DNA of 43,082 bases from an uncultured Bartonella sp. (GTDB lineage: Bacteria; Pseudomonadota; Alphaproteobacteria; Rhizobiales; Rhizobiaceae): positions 1 to 43,082 of the forward strand of contig NZ_CALYQK010000012.1 in NCBI RefSeq assembly GCF_945285465.1, given 5' to 3'. The translations under genes and the position numbers were made by a program. Of this stretch, positions 9,705 to 20,119 are shown in pieces; the stretch's first letter is position 1, and each line of letters opens with the position of its first letter. The notes beneath the pieces are model-generated. The model was not told the origin of the DNA, ran no database searches, and saw nothing but the letters and a program-made list of their open reading frames with translations.

Positions 9705-10901
9705 ATGAATATCCATGAATATCAGGCCAAGCGTCTGCTTCATGAATATGGCGCGCCCATTGCAAATGGTGTCGCTGTTTATTCTGTTGAGCAGGCAGAG
9801 GAGTGGGCAAAAAAATTGCCCGGACCACTTTATGTCGTAAAAAGCCAGATACACGCTGGTGGACGCGGCAAGGGTAAGTTTAAAGAACTTGGTCCCGATG
9901 CAAAAGGTGGCGTCCGTCTTGCAAAGTCGATAGACGAGGTTGTTGCTAATGTTAAAGAAATGCTTGGCAAAACACTCGTAACCAAACAGACAGGGCCAGC
10001 CGGAAAACAGGTCAATCGTCTTTATATTGAAGATGGCGCTGATATTGAACGCGAGCTTTATCTGTCAATTCTTGTCGATCGCTCAGTTGGCGAGGTTGCT
10101 TTCGTCGTATCGACAGAAGGCGGCATGGATATTGAAACTGTAGCGCACGATACTCCTGAAAAGATATTAACCCAGCCTATTGATCCTGATAAAGGGGTTA
10201 CAGCCGAGGACAGTGCCAAACTGTGTGATGCTTTGAAACTTGAGGGCGTAGCCCGCGAAGACGGGATGAAACTTTTCCCGATTCTTTATAAGGCCTTTGT
10301 TGAGAAGGACATGAGCCTTCTTGAAGTCAATCCGTTGATCGTGATGAAGGATGGTCATCTGCGTTTGTTGGATGCGAAAGTTTCTTTCGATAATAATGCG
10401 CTGTTCCGTCATCCTGATATTGCCGAGTTGCGGGATACTTCCGAAGAGGATCCAAAGGAAATTGAAGCCTCCAAATATGACCTTGCCTATATTGCTCTTG
10501 ATGGCAATATCGGTTGCATGGTCAATGGTGCCGGTCTTGCTATGGCAACGATGGATATTATCAAGCTTTATGGTGGCGAACCGGCAAACTTCCTCGATGT
10601 TGGTGGTGGAGCTTCGACCGAGCGCGTTACCGCGGCTTTCAAGATTATTACTTCAGACCCTCATGTCAAAGGCATATTGGTCAATATTTTTGGCGGCATC
10701 ATGCGTTGTGATGTGATTGCCGAAGGTGTTTTGGCTGCGGTCAAGGAAGTTGGTTTGAAAGTACCGCTTGTGGTTCGTCTTGAAGGTACGAATGTTGAAA
10801 AAGGTAAAGCACTTATCAACGAAAGTGGTCTCAATGTGATTTCGGCGGATGATCTTGATGATGCCGCCAAGAAAATTGTCGCAGCCGTGAAGGGAGCTTG
10901 A
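9705..10901 (+). CDS. sucC: Succinyl-CoA synthetase, beta subunit (ADP-forming)
   Basis: ATP-grasp subunit of succinyl-CoA synthetase, which makes succinate and ATP (or GTP) from succinyl-CoA. The start [12 protein letters not shown] is the family N-terminus, and [14 protein letters not shown] near residue 46 is the nucleotide-binding ATP-grasp loop. EVNPLIV near 206 supplies metal-binding residues, and [18 protein letters not shown] near 264 with [10 protein letters not shown] near 325 are the ligase-domain motifs. At 398 residues it is full length. AAAGGAAAA lies about 8 bases before the ATG at 9705; an out-of-frame ATG sits at 9701. sucD follows after 4 bases. Confidence 0.97.
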   Translation: MNIHEYQAKRLLHEYGAPIANGVAVYSVEQAEEWAKKLPGPLYVVKSQIHAGGRGKGKFKELGPDAKGGVRLAKSIDEVVANVKEMLGKTLVTKQTGPAGKQVNRLYIEDGADIERELYLSILVDRSVGEVAFVVSTEGGMDIETVAHDTPEKILTQPIDPDKGVTAEDSAKLCDALKLEGVAREDGMKLFPILYKAFVEKDMSLLEVNPLIVMKDGHLRLLDAKVSFDNNALFRHPDIAELRDTSEEDPKEIEASKYDLAYIALDGNIGCMVNGAGLAMATMDIIKLYGGEPANFLDVGGGASTERVTAAFKIITSDPHVKGILVNIFGGIMRCDVIAEGVLAAVKEVGLKVPLVVRLEGTNVEKGKALINESGLNVISADDLDDAAKKIVAAVKGA

Positions 10902-10905
10902 AGTC

Positions 10906-11808
10906 ATGTCGATTCTCGTCAACAAGGATACAAAAGTTCTCGTGCAAGGTTTGACCGGTAAAACCGGTACCTTTCATACGGAACAAGCGCTTGCCTATCA
11001 TGGAACAAAGATGGTCGGCGGCGTTAACCCGAAAAAGGGTGGCGAACAATGGCACGGTTCTCATGGTGAAGAGTTGCCAATTTTTGCGACAGTCGCCGAA
11101 GGCAAAGAAAAAACCGGCGCGGATGCATCTGTTATTTATGTTCCACCTGCAGGAGCAGCCGCTGCCATTATGGAAGCAATCGAAGCTGAAATCGGCCTTA
11201 TTGTTTGCATTACCGAGGGCATACCGGTTCTTGATATGGTCAAGGTTAAAGCAAAATTGAAAAAATCGAAATCACGTCTGATCGGCCCGAACTGCCCCGG
11301 CGTATTAACTCCCGATGAATGTAAGATCGGTATCATGCCTGGTTCGATTTTCAAAAAAGGTTCGGTCGGCGTTGTTTCCCGTTCTGGTACTTTGACCTAT
11401 GAAGCTGTTTATCAGACCAGTGTTGAAGGGCTTGGTCAGACAACGGCTGTCGGTATTGGCGGCGATCCGGTCAAAGGAACCGAGTTTATTGATGTGCTTG
11501 AAATGTTTCTGGCAGATGATGACACCAAGTCGATTGTTATGATCGGCGAAATAGGTGGATCTGCCGAGGAAGATGCTTCGCAATTTTTAATTGATGAAGC
11601 CAAAAAAGGCCGTAAGAAGCCGGTTGTCGGATTTGTTGCCGGTCGTACAGCACCGAAAGGCCGTACCATGGGCCATGCCGGTGCGGTTATTTCAGGCGGC
11701 AAAGGTGGCGCGGAAGATAAAATAGCGGCAATGGAAGCTGCAGGAATTCGCGTTTCTCCATCGCCGGCACAAATCGGAAAGACTCTTGTCGAACTTATCA
11801 AGGGTTGA
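10906..11808 (+). CDS. sucD: Succinyl-CoA synthetase, alpha subunit
   Basis: CoA-binding subunit of succinyl-CoA synthetase. [20 protein letters not shown] near residue 12 is the CoA-binding Rossmann segment. [10 protein letters not shown] near 127 is conserved in the family. The phosphorylated catalytic histidine is His257 in [10 protein letters not shown]. Its 300 residues are normal for alphaproteobacteria. It is separated by only 4 bases from sucC and forms the alpha/beta pair with it. The 139-base gap to sucA holds two hairpins (listed separately). Confidence 0.97.
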   Translation: MSILVNKDTKVLVQGLTGKTGTFHTEQALAYHGTKMVGGVNPKKGGEQWHGSHGEELPIFATVAEGKEKTGADASVIYVPPAGAAAAIMEAIEAEIGLIVCITEGIPVLDMVKVKAKLKKSKSRLIGPNCPGVLTPDECKIGIMPGSIFKKGSVGVVSRSGTLTYEAVYQTSVEGLGQTTAVGIGGDPVKGTEFIDVLEMFLADDDTKSIVMIGEIGGSAEEDASQFLIDEAKKGRKKPVVGFVAGRTAPKGRTMGHAGAVISGGKGGAEDKIAAMEAAGIRVSPSPAQIGKTLVELIKG

Positions 11809-11814
11809 GTACGC

Positions 11815-11847
11815 AAAAAAAGCCATCCGGTTATCAATTCGGGTGGC
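11815..11847 (-). terminator. Stable hairpin between sucD and sucA, U-tract on the minus strand
   Basis: An 8-bp stem (GCCATCCG 11822-11829 with CGGGTGGC 11840-11847, one G-U pair) has seven A residues immediately on its left (11815-11821). Read leftward it is a textbook intrinsic terminator with a U7 tract; read rightward it lacks a U-tract and may only stabilise the sucCD 3' end. No leftward gene lies nearby. Confidence 0.6.
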
Positions 11848-11860
11848 TCCACTACTTCAC

Positions 11861-11876
11861 AGAAGCATGTGCTTCT
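11861..11876 (+). repeat. Second hairpin in the sucA leader
   Basis: AGAAGC (11861-11866) and GCTTCT (11871-11876) form a perfect 6-bp stem with the tetraloop ATGT. It lies about 70 bases before the sucA ATG. A role in mRNA processing or in separating sucCD from sucA expression is only inference. Confidence 0.5.
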
Positions 11877-11947
11877 TCAACTGTAATTCGTTGGGTATTC
11901 ATTCCCTCGAATATTAAGGAGACGGAACTAGTGTTCCGGCAGAGTAT

Positions 11948-14944
11948 ATGGCAAGGCAGGACCAAACAAACGATCTTTTTGAACAAACTTCGTTTTTATA
12001 TGGTGGAAATGCTGATTATATAGATCAGCTTTACGCCGAATATGAAAAAAACCCCGCTAGCGTTGACCCACAATGGCGCGAATTTTTTGACAATCTAAGA
12101 GATAATAAAGAAGATGTACTGAAAAACGCCCAAGGTGCATCGTGGGAACGTGAAAATTGGCCGGTAAAGGCCAGTGGTGAGCTTGTTTCGGCTCTTGATG
12201 GCGATTGGTCAGCTGTCGAAAAACATATAGGCGATAAGCTCAAAGGCAAAGCAGCAGAAGCTGCAACAAAGGGTGCTCCTGCGGCAAGTGAAGCCGATAT
12301 TATTCAGGCGACACGCGATTCTGTACGCGCAATCATGATGATTCGTGCCTATCGCGTTCGTGGCCACTTGCATGCGAAGCTGGATCCGTTGCAACTGCGC
12401 GTTCCACCAGAAGATTATAATGAATTATCTCCAGAAAACTATGGTTTTACGACGGCCGATTACGACCGGAAGATTTTCATTGATAACGAATTGGGGTTTG
12501 AATACGCAACAATTCCGCAAATGTTGGAAATTCTGAAAAACACCTATTGCAACACAATTGGTGTCGAATTCATGCATATTTCTGATCCGGTAAGAAAAAA
12601 ATGGATTCAGGATCGCATTGAAGGACCACATAATTGGGTATCTTTTACGCGTGAGGGTAAAAGGGCGATTGTTCATAAATTGGTCGAAGCTGAAGGTTTC
12701 GAGAAATTTCTTGATACCAAGTACAAAGGTACAAAACGTTTTGGCCTTGATGGTGGTGAATCTCTTATTCCCGCATTGGAACAAATTATTAAGCGCGGTG
12801 GTGCGCTTGGCGTGGATGAAGTTGTTTTCGGTATGGCACACCGCGGCCGTCTTAACGTATTGTCACAAGTGCTATCGAAATCGCATCGTGCGATTTTCCA
12901 CGAGTTCAAGGGCGGTTCGTATAAGCCTGATGACGTCGCCGGTTCGGGTGATGTGAAATATCACTTGGGAACGTCTTCCGATCGCGAATTTGATGGCAAG
13001 AAAATTCACTTGTCATTGTTGGCAAACCCTTCACACCTTGAAATCGGCGATCCTGTTACAATAGGAAAAACACGTTCGAAGCAGGATTTGCTTGCTGGCC
13101 CGACGGCTATTGACGCTGTGCCATTGAGTGAACGGTCAAAAGTTATGCCGGTACTTATTCATGGGGACGCTGCTTTTGCCGGTCAGGGTGTCATTCAGGA
13201 AACGCTTGGTCTTTCGGGACTTGACGGCTTTACTGTTGCCGGTTCAATCCACTTTATCATCAATAACCAAATCGGTTTTACGACAAATCCGCGCAATGGC
13301 CGTTCGACACCTTATCCGTCTGACATTGCCAAGATGATTGATGCACCGATTTTCCACGTTAATGGAGATGATCCGGAAGCGGTTGTTTACGTAGCGAAAA
13401 TTGCAACAGAATTTCGCATGATTTTCCATAGACCGGTTGTCATCGACATGTTCTGCTATCGTCGGTTTGGACATAATGAAGGTGACGAACCATCATTCAC
13501 CCAGCCACTGATGTATAAAGTAATTCGCGGCCATAAAACGACGTTGGATCTTTATGTTGAACAACTGGAGAAAGAAGGCGTTGTCACTCAAGAAGAAATT
13601 GATGTGCAAAAGCGCAACTGGCACAACAAACTCGAGGAAGAGTTTGAAGCCGCTTCTTCTTATAAACCGAATAAAGCCGATTGGCTTGAAGGAAACTGGG
13701 CGGGTCTGAAAGCTGCCGACAATGCTGATGATCAACGTCGCGGTTCAACAGGTGTGCCAATCAAGACATTGAAAGAAATTGGCGAACGACTTGTCGATAT
13801 TCCGGCCGATTTTCATGTTCACAAAACAATTCAACGCTTCCTCGATAATCGGGCGAAAATGTTTGAAACGGGTGAAGGATTTGATTGGGCTACAGGTGAA
13901 GCTTTAGCCTTTGGTTCACTTCTTATCGAAGGTGCGCCAATTCGTCTTTCCGGCGAGGATGTCGAACGTGGTACGTTCAGTCAGCGTCATTCTGTTCTTT
14001 ATGATCAGGAAAACGAAAAGCGTTATATTCCATTAAACAATATTAAAAAGGGTCAGGCGGTTTATGAACCGGTCAACTCGATGCTTTCGGAAGAAGGCGT
14101 CTTGGGATTTGAATATGGCTATTCATTGGCGGCACCGCATGGTTTGACATTATGGGAAGCCCAATTCGGCGACTTTGCAAATGGTGCACAGGTTCTCTTC
14201 GACCAATTCATTTCTTCGGGCGAACGCAAATGGTTGCGTATGAGCGGACTTGTCTGCCTATTGCCTCATGGTTATGAAGGGCAGGGACCGGAGCACTCTT
14301 CGGCTCGCCTTGAACGTTATCTCCAGCTTTGTGCGGAAGATAATATCCAGGTGGCAAATTGCACGACACCGGCCAATTATTTCCATATCTTGCGCCGTCA
14401 GCTTAAACGTGATTTCCGCAAGCCGTTGATCTTGATGTCACCGAAATCAATGTTGCGTAACAAACGTGCCATCTCTTCGTTGAGTGATATGGGGACAGAC
14501 ACAACTTTCCATCGTCTGTTGCTTGATGATGCTCAACAGCTCAAAGATCAGCCAATCAAGTTGCAGAAAGACAACAAGATACGTCGTGTTGTTCTGTGCA
14601 CGGGGAAGGTTTATTACGATCTTTATGAAGAACGCGAGAAACGCGGTATTGACGATGTCTATTTGCTGCGTGTCGAACAACTTTATCCGTTCCCTGCCAA
14701 GGCCTTGATGACAGTGCTTTCCCGTTTCTTGCAGGCAGAAATTGTCTGGTGTCAGGAAGAGCCAAAAAATATGGGTGCTTGGACATTTATGGAACCGTTC
14801 CTCGAATGGGTACTTGCGCAGATTAAAGCGAAATATCCGCGTGCACGTTATGCTGGTCGACCGGCAAGTGCATCGCCGGCAGCGGGGCTTATGTCACAAC
14901 ATCTACAACAGCTTGCCGCGTTCCTTGAAGACGCGTTGGCTTAA
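11948..14944 (+). CDS. sucA: 2-oxoglutarate dehydrogenase E1 component
   Basis: Thiamine-diphosphate-dependent E1 of the 2-oxoglutarate dehydrogenase complex; it decarboxylates 2-oxoglutarate and succinylates the lipoyl group of SucB. The N-terminal E1-specific segment TSFLYGGNADYIDQLY near residue 15 is present. MAHRGRLNVL is near 295 and HGDAAFAGQGV near 404. RRFGHNEGDEPSFTQP near 505 and the transketolase-like C-terminal domain complete the enzyme. Its 998 residues are full length. The ATG at 11948 gives the family start, but only weak Shine-Dalgarno pairing lies directly before it. The strong AAGGAG at 11916-11921 is 26 bases away and better placed for a GTG in another frame. Confidence 0.96.
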   Translation: MARQDQTNDLFEQTSFLYGGNADYIDQLYAEYEKNPASVDPQWREFFDNLRDNKEDVLKNAQGASWERENWPVKASGELVSALDGDWSAVEKHIGDKLKGKAAEAATKGAPAASEADIIQATRDSVRAIMMIRAYRVRGHLHAKLDPLQLRVPPEDYNELSPENYGFTTADYDRKIFIDNELGFEYATIPQMLEILKNTYCNTIGVEFMHISDPVRKKWIQDRIEGPHNWVSFTREGKRAIVHKLVEAEGFEKFLDTKYKGTKRFGLDGGESLIPALEQIIKRGGALGVDEVVFGMAHRGRLNVLSQVLSKSHRAIFHEFKGGSYKPDDVAGSGDVKYHLGTSSDREFDGKKIHLSLLANPSHLEIGDPVTIGKTRSKQDLLAGPTAIDAVPLSERSKVMPVLIHGDAAFAGQGVIQETLGLSGLDGFTVAGSIHFIINNQIGFTTNPRNGRSTPYPSDIAKMIDAPIFHVNGDDPEAVVYVAKIATEFRMIFHRPVVIDMFCYRRFGHNEGDEPSFTQPLMYKVIRGHKTTLDLYVEQLEKEGVVTQEEIDVQKRNWHNKLEEEFEAASSYKPNKADWLEGNWAGLKAADNADDQRRGSTGVPIKTLKEIGERLVDIPADFHVHKTIQRFLDNRAKMFETGEGFDWATGEALAFGSLLIEGAPIRLSGEDVERGTFSQRHSVLYDQENEKRYIPLNNIKKGQAVYEPVNSMLSEEGVLGFEYGYSLAAPHGLTLWEAQFGDFANGAQVLFDQFISSGERKWLRMSGLVCLLPHGYEGQGPEHSSARLERYLQLCAEDNIQVANCTTPANYFHILRRQLKRDFRKPLILMSPKSMLRNKRAISSLSDMGTDTTFHRLLLDDAQQLKDQPIKLQKDNKIRRVVLCTGKVYYDLYEEREKRGIDDVYLLRVEQLYPFPAKALMTVLSRFLQAEIVWCQEEPKNMGAWTFMEPFLEWVLAQIKAKYPRARYAGRPASASPAAGLMSQHLQQLAAFLEDALA

Positions 14945-14977
14945 TTTTTTAATCACTCTGAAGTATGGAAAAAAAAT

Positions 14978-16189
<1,212 letters not shown>

Positions 16190-16206
16190 TTAAGGGTAAG
16201 CCGCAA

Positions 16207-16602
16207 ATGAATGCACCAGCAGCATTATTGGCCTTTAGCGTCGTATTGTTATTGGTGCATATCTTTTTGCAGGCTTTTTTTGCCACCCGCGAATTGGGCA
16301 TGCGTTGGAATGCCGGTGCAAGAGACAGTAACGTTGTTGCAAAATCGTTATTTTCTGGCCGCGCAGCTCGGGCAAGTGCCAATTTTCGTGAAACCTACCC
16401 TGCCTTTCTCGCTCTGATGCTGTTGATGGAATTTCAGCCTGTCAATGTGATGATGGCTGTGTCAGGCGGAACTGCTTGGGCAATAGCAAGGGTCATTTAT
16501 ATCCCGCTCTATCTCTTTGGTATTCCGTTTATTCGTAGTTTTGTTTGGGCAATTTCAATTGCCGGACTGGGCGTTATGCTTGCCTCTTTGTGCTGGAGAT
16601 AG
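16207..16602 (+). CDS. MAPEG-family membrane protein
   Basis: Small integral membrane protein of 131 residues in the MAPEG family (membrane-associated proteins in eicosanoid and glutathione metabolism). It has four hydrophobic segments: about 5-26, 62-82, 84-104 and 108-128. The conserved loop after the first segment reads ARASANFRETYPAFLAL, with the charged N-x-x-E motif of MAPEG proteins, and ARVIYIPLYLFGIPFIRSFVW is the typical third segment. Bacterial members are largely uncharacterised and may bind glutathione or related thiols. The gene sits between sucB and the LysE-type gene in the TCA operon. A MAPEG gene between sucB and lpd also occurs, to my recollection, in other Rhizobiales. Confidence 0.82.
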   Translation: MNAPAALLAFSVVLLLVHIFLQAFFATRELGMRWNAGARDSNVVAKSLFSGRAARASANFRETYPAFLALMLLMEFQPVNVMMAVSGGTAWAIARVIYIPLYLFGIPFIRSFVWAISIAGLGVMLASLCWR

Positions 16603-16605
16603 ATT

Positions 16606-17243
16606 ATGCAGACCTATCTTGTCGAGTGGTCAACATTAATGGGCGTTTTTGCCATTGCAGCAATCACACCGGGTGCGGATTTTGCCCTCGTTGTGCGCCA
16701 ATCGGTTGTTTACGGGCGCGCTAATGCCATTGCTACTTCTTTTGGCATTGGTTTGGCACTGTTATTTCATGTGAGTTATACAATCCTCGGGTTAGGACTA
16801 ATCATTGCAAAATCGCTCATCGTCTTTTCCATCGTCAAATGGCTTGGTGTCGGCTATCTTTTCTATATTGGTATTAAAAGCTTCTCACCACACGCTACGA
16901 CAGTTCAAAAAACAGAAAGCGGAAAAACCATTGGTATTGATCAAAGCAAAAAAAAGCTTTTGCGACCGGATTTGCTATCAATCTTCTCAATCCAAAAGCG
17001 GTTTTCTTTTTTCTTTCTATTTTTTCGACGCTTGTTTCACCATTTACGCCAATGGCGGTCAAGTTTTGCTATGGTTTATCTCTATCATCGCTATTAACCG
17101 GATGGTTTGTCTTGGTCTGTATTTTCATGACGATGCCAGCAATCCGGTTATTGTATTGTCGTGCTTCTAAATGGATAGATCGTCTTTGTGGCGTCATCTT
17201 TATAGCATTAAGTATGAGGCTTATGTTTCACAAAGTCTCGTAA
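16606..17243 (+). pseudogene. LysE/RhtB-type amino-acid exporter with a -1 frame break
   Basis: Membrane exporter of the LysE/RhtB family. The first frame (from the ATG at 16606, after GGAGAT) gives ITPGADFALVVRQSVVYGR and later segments. It then runs out of homology and stops at 17097. From 16956 the -1 frame restores the family core GFAINLLNPKAVFFFLSIF and continues to a stop at 17243, with a C-terminal membrane segment. Read with one -1 shift, the protein has about 212 residues, normal for the family. The break coincides with eight A residues (16948-16955) read as A_AAA_AAG, the classic -1 slippery heptamer. It may be a pseudogene, a homopolymer error, or a programmed frameshift. It starts 3 bases after the MAPEG gene. 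Confidence 0.75.
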
Positions 17244-17289
17244 ATTTTAATATTTTTTGGTCGGTGCGGCCTTAACGAAAGGAAAAAGA

Positions 17290-18696
17290 ATGTCTTATGA
17301 TGTTGTCGTAATTGGAGCAGGTCCGGGTGGCTATGTCGCAGCAATCAAGGCTGCACAACTTGGCCTTAAGACAGCAATTGTCGAAAAACGTGATACATTG
17401 GGTGGCACCTGCCTGAACATCGGCTGTATCCCGTCCAAAGCGTTGCTTTATTCATCAGAAATTTTTGCCGAGGCTCAACATGGTTTCGAGGCTTTGGGTG
17501 TTTCCGTTTCCAAGCCTAAACTCGATCTTGCCGGTATGATGGCGCATAAAAAGAAAACCGTCGATGGCAATACCGCTGGCGTTTCCTTTTTGATGAAGAA
17601 GAACAAGATCGATACGATTTTTGGCACAGCCAGAATTCTTGGGACCGGCAGACTCGAAGTAACGGCCAAAGACGGTAGCAAGCAGACTTTGGAAACGAAG
17701 AGCATTATTATCGCTACCGGTTCTGATGTTGCTGGTATACCGGGGCTGAAAGTTGACATTGATGAAAAGGTCATCGTTTCGTCAACCGGTGCATTATCTC
17801 TTGAAAAAGTACCACAGCGCATGGTTGTTGTCGGTGCCGGCGTTATTGGCTCGGAGCTTGGTTCGGTATGGAGCCGGCTGGGCGCTAAAGTAACAGTGGT
17901 CGAATTTCTCGATAAAGTGTTAGGAACGATGGATGGCGAAATTTCCAAACAGTTCCAGAAATTGATGGAAAAACAAGGTATCGAATATAAGCTTGGTGCC
18001 AAAGTGACCGGTATCGAGAAAACCGCAAGTGGCGCCAAAGTTACTTTTGAACCGGTAAATGGTGGAGCTGCCGAAGCGCTTGAGGCCGACATTGTTTTGG
18101 TCGCAACTGGTCGGCGCCCTTATACCGATGGGCTAGGTCTCGAAGAAGTCGGTGTCAAGCTTGACAAGCATGGGCGTATTGACGTTGATGCGCATTGGAA
18201 AACCAGTGTTGCCGGCATTTACGCTATTGGTGATGTTATCAAAGGGCCGATGCTGGCGCACAAGGCAGAAGACGAAGGCGTGGCTCTTGCCGAAGTTCTT
18301 GCTGGTCAAAAAGGTCATGTCAACTACGACGTAATTCCGGCAGTAGTCTATACAGAACCGGAAGTAGCGTCGGTTGGTAAAACAGAAGAAGAACTTAAAG
18401 CGGCCGGTATCGAATATCGTGTTGGCAAATTTCCGTTCTCGGCCAATGGTCGCGCTCGTGCCATGTTGAAAACCGATGGCTTTGCAAAAATTTTAGCCTG
18501 TGCCAAGACCGACAAGGTTTTAGGCGGCCATATTCTGGGCTTTGGTGCCGGAGAAATGATTCATGAAATTGCTGTCTTGATGGAATTTGGCGGTTCAGCA
18601 GAAGATCTGGCTCGTACTTGCCATGCACACCCGACCATGTCGGAAGCCATTAAAGAAGCAGCTTTGGCGGCTTTTGCCAAACCCATCAATATGTAA
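17290..18696 (+). CDS. lpd: Dihydrolipoamide dehydrogenase (E3)
   Basis: FAD-dependent E3 that reoxidises the lipoyl groups of SucB, passing electrons to NAD+. The FAD-binding motif VVIGAGPGGYVAAIKAAQLG begins near residue 6. The redox-active disulfide is Cys41-Cys46 in GGTCLNIGCIPSK. The NAD-binding motif VVGAGVIGSELGSVW is near 180, and the catalytic His447-Glu452 pair lies in HAHPTMSEA. The ATG at 17290 (MSYDVVVIGAG), preceded by GAAAGGAAAA, gives 468 residues; a longer in-frame upstream extension is not family-like. Being downstream of sucAB it most likely serves 2-oxoglutarate dehydrogenase, though E3 is often shared. Confidence 0.96.
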   Translation: MSYDVVVIGAGPGGYVAAIKAAQLGLKTAIVEKRDTLGGTCLNIGCIPSKALLYSSEIFAEAQHGFEALGVSVSKPKLDLAGMMAHKKKTVDGNTAGVSFLMKKNKIDTIFGTARILGTGRLEVTAKDGSKQTLETKSIIIATGSDVAGIPGLKVDIDEKVIVSSTGALSLEKVPQRMVVVGAGVIGSELGSVWSRLGAKVTVVEFLDKVLGTMDGEISKQFQKLMEKQGIEYKLGAKVTGIEKTASGAKVTFEPVNGGAAEALEADIVLVATGRRPYTDGLGLEEVGVKLDKHGRIDVDAHWKTSVAGIYAIGDVIKGPMLAHKAEDEGVALAEVLAGQKGHVNYDVIPAVVYTEPEVASVGKTEEELKAAGIEYRVGKFPFSANGRARAMLKTDGFAKILACAKTDKVLGGHILGFGAGEMIHEIAVLMEFGGSAEDLARTCHAHPTMSEAIKEAALAAFAKPINM

Positions 18697-18716
18697 ACAA
18701 TTGTCATGTCTTTAAG

Positions 18717-18743
18717 AAAGGCTGCTTTCGGGCGGCCTTTTTT
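18717..18743 (+). terminator. Intrinsic terminator of the TCA operon
   Basis: A 9-bp stem (18717-18725 with 18732-18740, one G-U pair) with loop TTTCGG ends in six T residues (18738-18743). It lies 21 bases after the lpd stop. Read leftward it has a weaker TTTCTT tail, so it could also help end the traB-like transcript. Confidence 0.85.
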
Positions 18744-18957
18744 GTTGGTCAAAAAGCCAAATCATTCCATTTGAATAAAAGACAAAAAATTTTTCCAGCT
18801 TCGTTGCTGTCGCTTAATTTTTAAAAGTCTATTTTCTTGCAAAATCCTAAATACTGCTTTGTCATCTTGTTGATCTAGGAAAAACGCTAAATCGTGCATG
18901 ATAAAGTCATATAACCAACGGCAATTTGTTAAACGCCATTGCAATCGGCAACGAGAT

Positions 18958-20100
18958 TTATTGTGCTAAATTTACCGGCGTGACGTGATAGTTATGCTTG
19001 CGCAATTGTTCGACCAATCCGCTCTCACCGACAAGATGGGCCGCACCGACCGCTATAAAGCTGTTACCCTGTTTCACAAGCGGCAGCGCACGTTTGCACA
19101 TACGCAAGTTGCGTTTGGAAATCATAACACTGTTGAAAATATTCCAGTCAGACGCACGGATGCCGGAGTTGAACATTGAATTCAACGCCAGAATTTCACC
19201 AATCCGGTCTGTTTTGTAAAGGCGCATCTGCGTGTAAAACAGATTTTTATAAAGATCGGGATTATTCAAATAGTCCTCAATGGCGCGCGCAAAAAGGCTC
19301 AATGGCAACTCATCAAGGGCTGCCAGTTGTTCGTCAATTGTTTCCAATCCGATGACCGGTTTTCCAAGTTTTATGGCATCCTGTCCGATTTTTGCATCCA
19401 ACGCCTGATAGCCACTTGACTGGCGGCGTGTTTCACAGGCTGGAACGCTCAACATCATGAAGATCAGCCACGGTTTGCTATTGGCAACCAGACTATAGCT
19501 GAGGCCCTGTGTTTCTAGAGCCTTTTTGAACCTGAGAAACTCTTCGGGTGACAGCTTGTCTTTAAAGCTCTCGCCCTTTTTTGTAGTCATAAAATCGTCA
19601 GAACCTGCCAATCTTCCGGCTATGGTTTTGCCGCTGTCGTCAGCAATTTCTCGCAATTCAAGGATGACACGATCGGCATGGTCAAAAGCCAGTTTGACCG
19701 GCTCTGCAAGATTGACAATATCCGGATCGGTTACATGCATCGTGCCAAAAAGATAGGATGGTTTTATGCCAGCCTTCTCCACCTTCCAAAACCGTGCATG
19801 ACCATTGATGACTTTTCCGGCGCGGCTTAAAAACGTGCGCTTTTCTGAAGACGAAAAATTTTCCGTTAAATCCTGACCGGCGCACGTCGGCAATCGTGGT
19901 TGATGTTTTTCTCCGAGCAGATTTTCAAAAAAGCCGATTTTTTGTACTGGCGGCTCTTCACTCCATGCCGGAAATATAAGACAAACGGCGCTGGCACAAG
20001 CGCCAATTAAGCCGACTAGATTTCTCAGCCACTTGCGCGCCTTTCTAGAAACAGCAAGTTTTTTGTCGTCGGTAACAGCACCTTTGTCATCTACCGCCAT
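18958..20100 (-). CDS. TraB/GumN-family protein
   Basis: Membrane-anchored or exported protein of the TraB/GumN (TIKI-like) family, whose eukaryotic TIKI members are metalloproteases; bacterial roles are mostly unknown. After a charged N-terminal tail of about 27 residues a hydrophobic segment (LVGLIGACASAVCLIFPAW) acts as signal anchor, with the rest outside the cytoplasm. The two family GxxH motifs are present: YLFGTMHV near residue 117 and VGAAHLVGESG near 355. Conserved VILELREI (near 143) and IGLETIDEQ (near 250) lie between them. The 380-residue length is longer than many members because of the N-terminal tail. It lies 19 bases after the polyamine genes. Confidence 0.83.
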   Translation of the reverse strand: MAVDDKGAVTDDKKLAVSRKARKWLRNLVGLIGACASAVCLIFPAWSEEPPVQKIGFFENLLGEKHQPRLPTCAGQDLTENFSSSEKRTFLSRAGKVINGHARFWKVEKAGIKPSYLFGTMHVTDPDIVNLAEPVKLAFDHADRVILELREIADDSGKTIAGRLAGSDDFMTTKKGESFKDKLSPEEFLRFKKALETQGLSYSLVANSKPWLIFMMLSVPACETRRQSSGYQALDAKIGQDAIKLGKPVIGLETIDEQLAALDELPLSLFARAIEDYLNNPDLYKNLFYTQMRLYKTDRIGEILALNSMFNSGIRASDWNIFNSVMISKRNLRMCKRALPLVKQGNSFIAVGAAHLVGESGLVEQLRKHNYHVTPVNLAQ

Positions 20101-20119
20101 GTCTTAACAATCTCCAATG

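Noticed and set aside
18762-18944. 60-codon leftward frame after the TraB/GumN gene
   Set aside because: TTG start, no ribosome-binding site, no recognised family; the internal ATG is no better.
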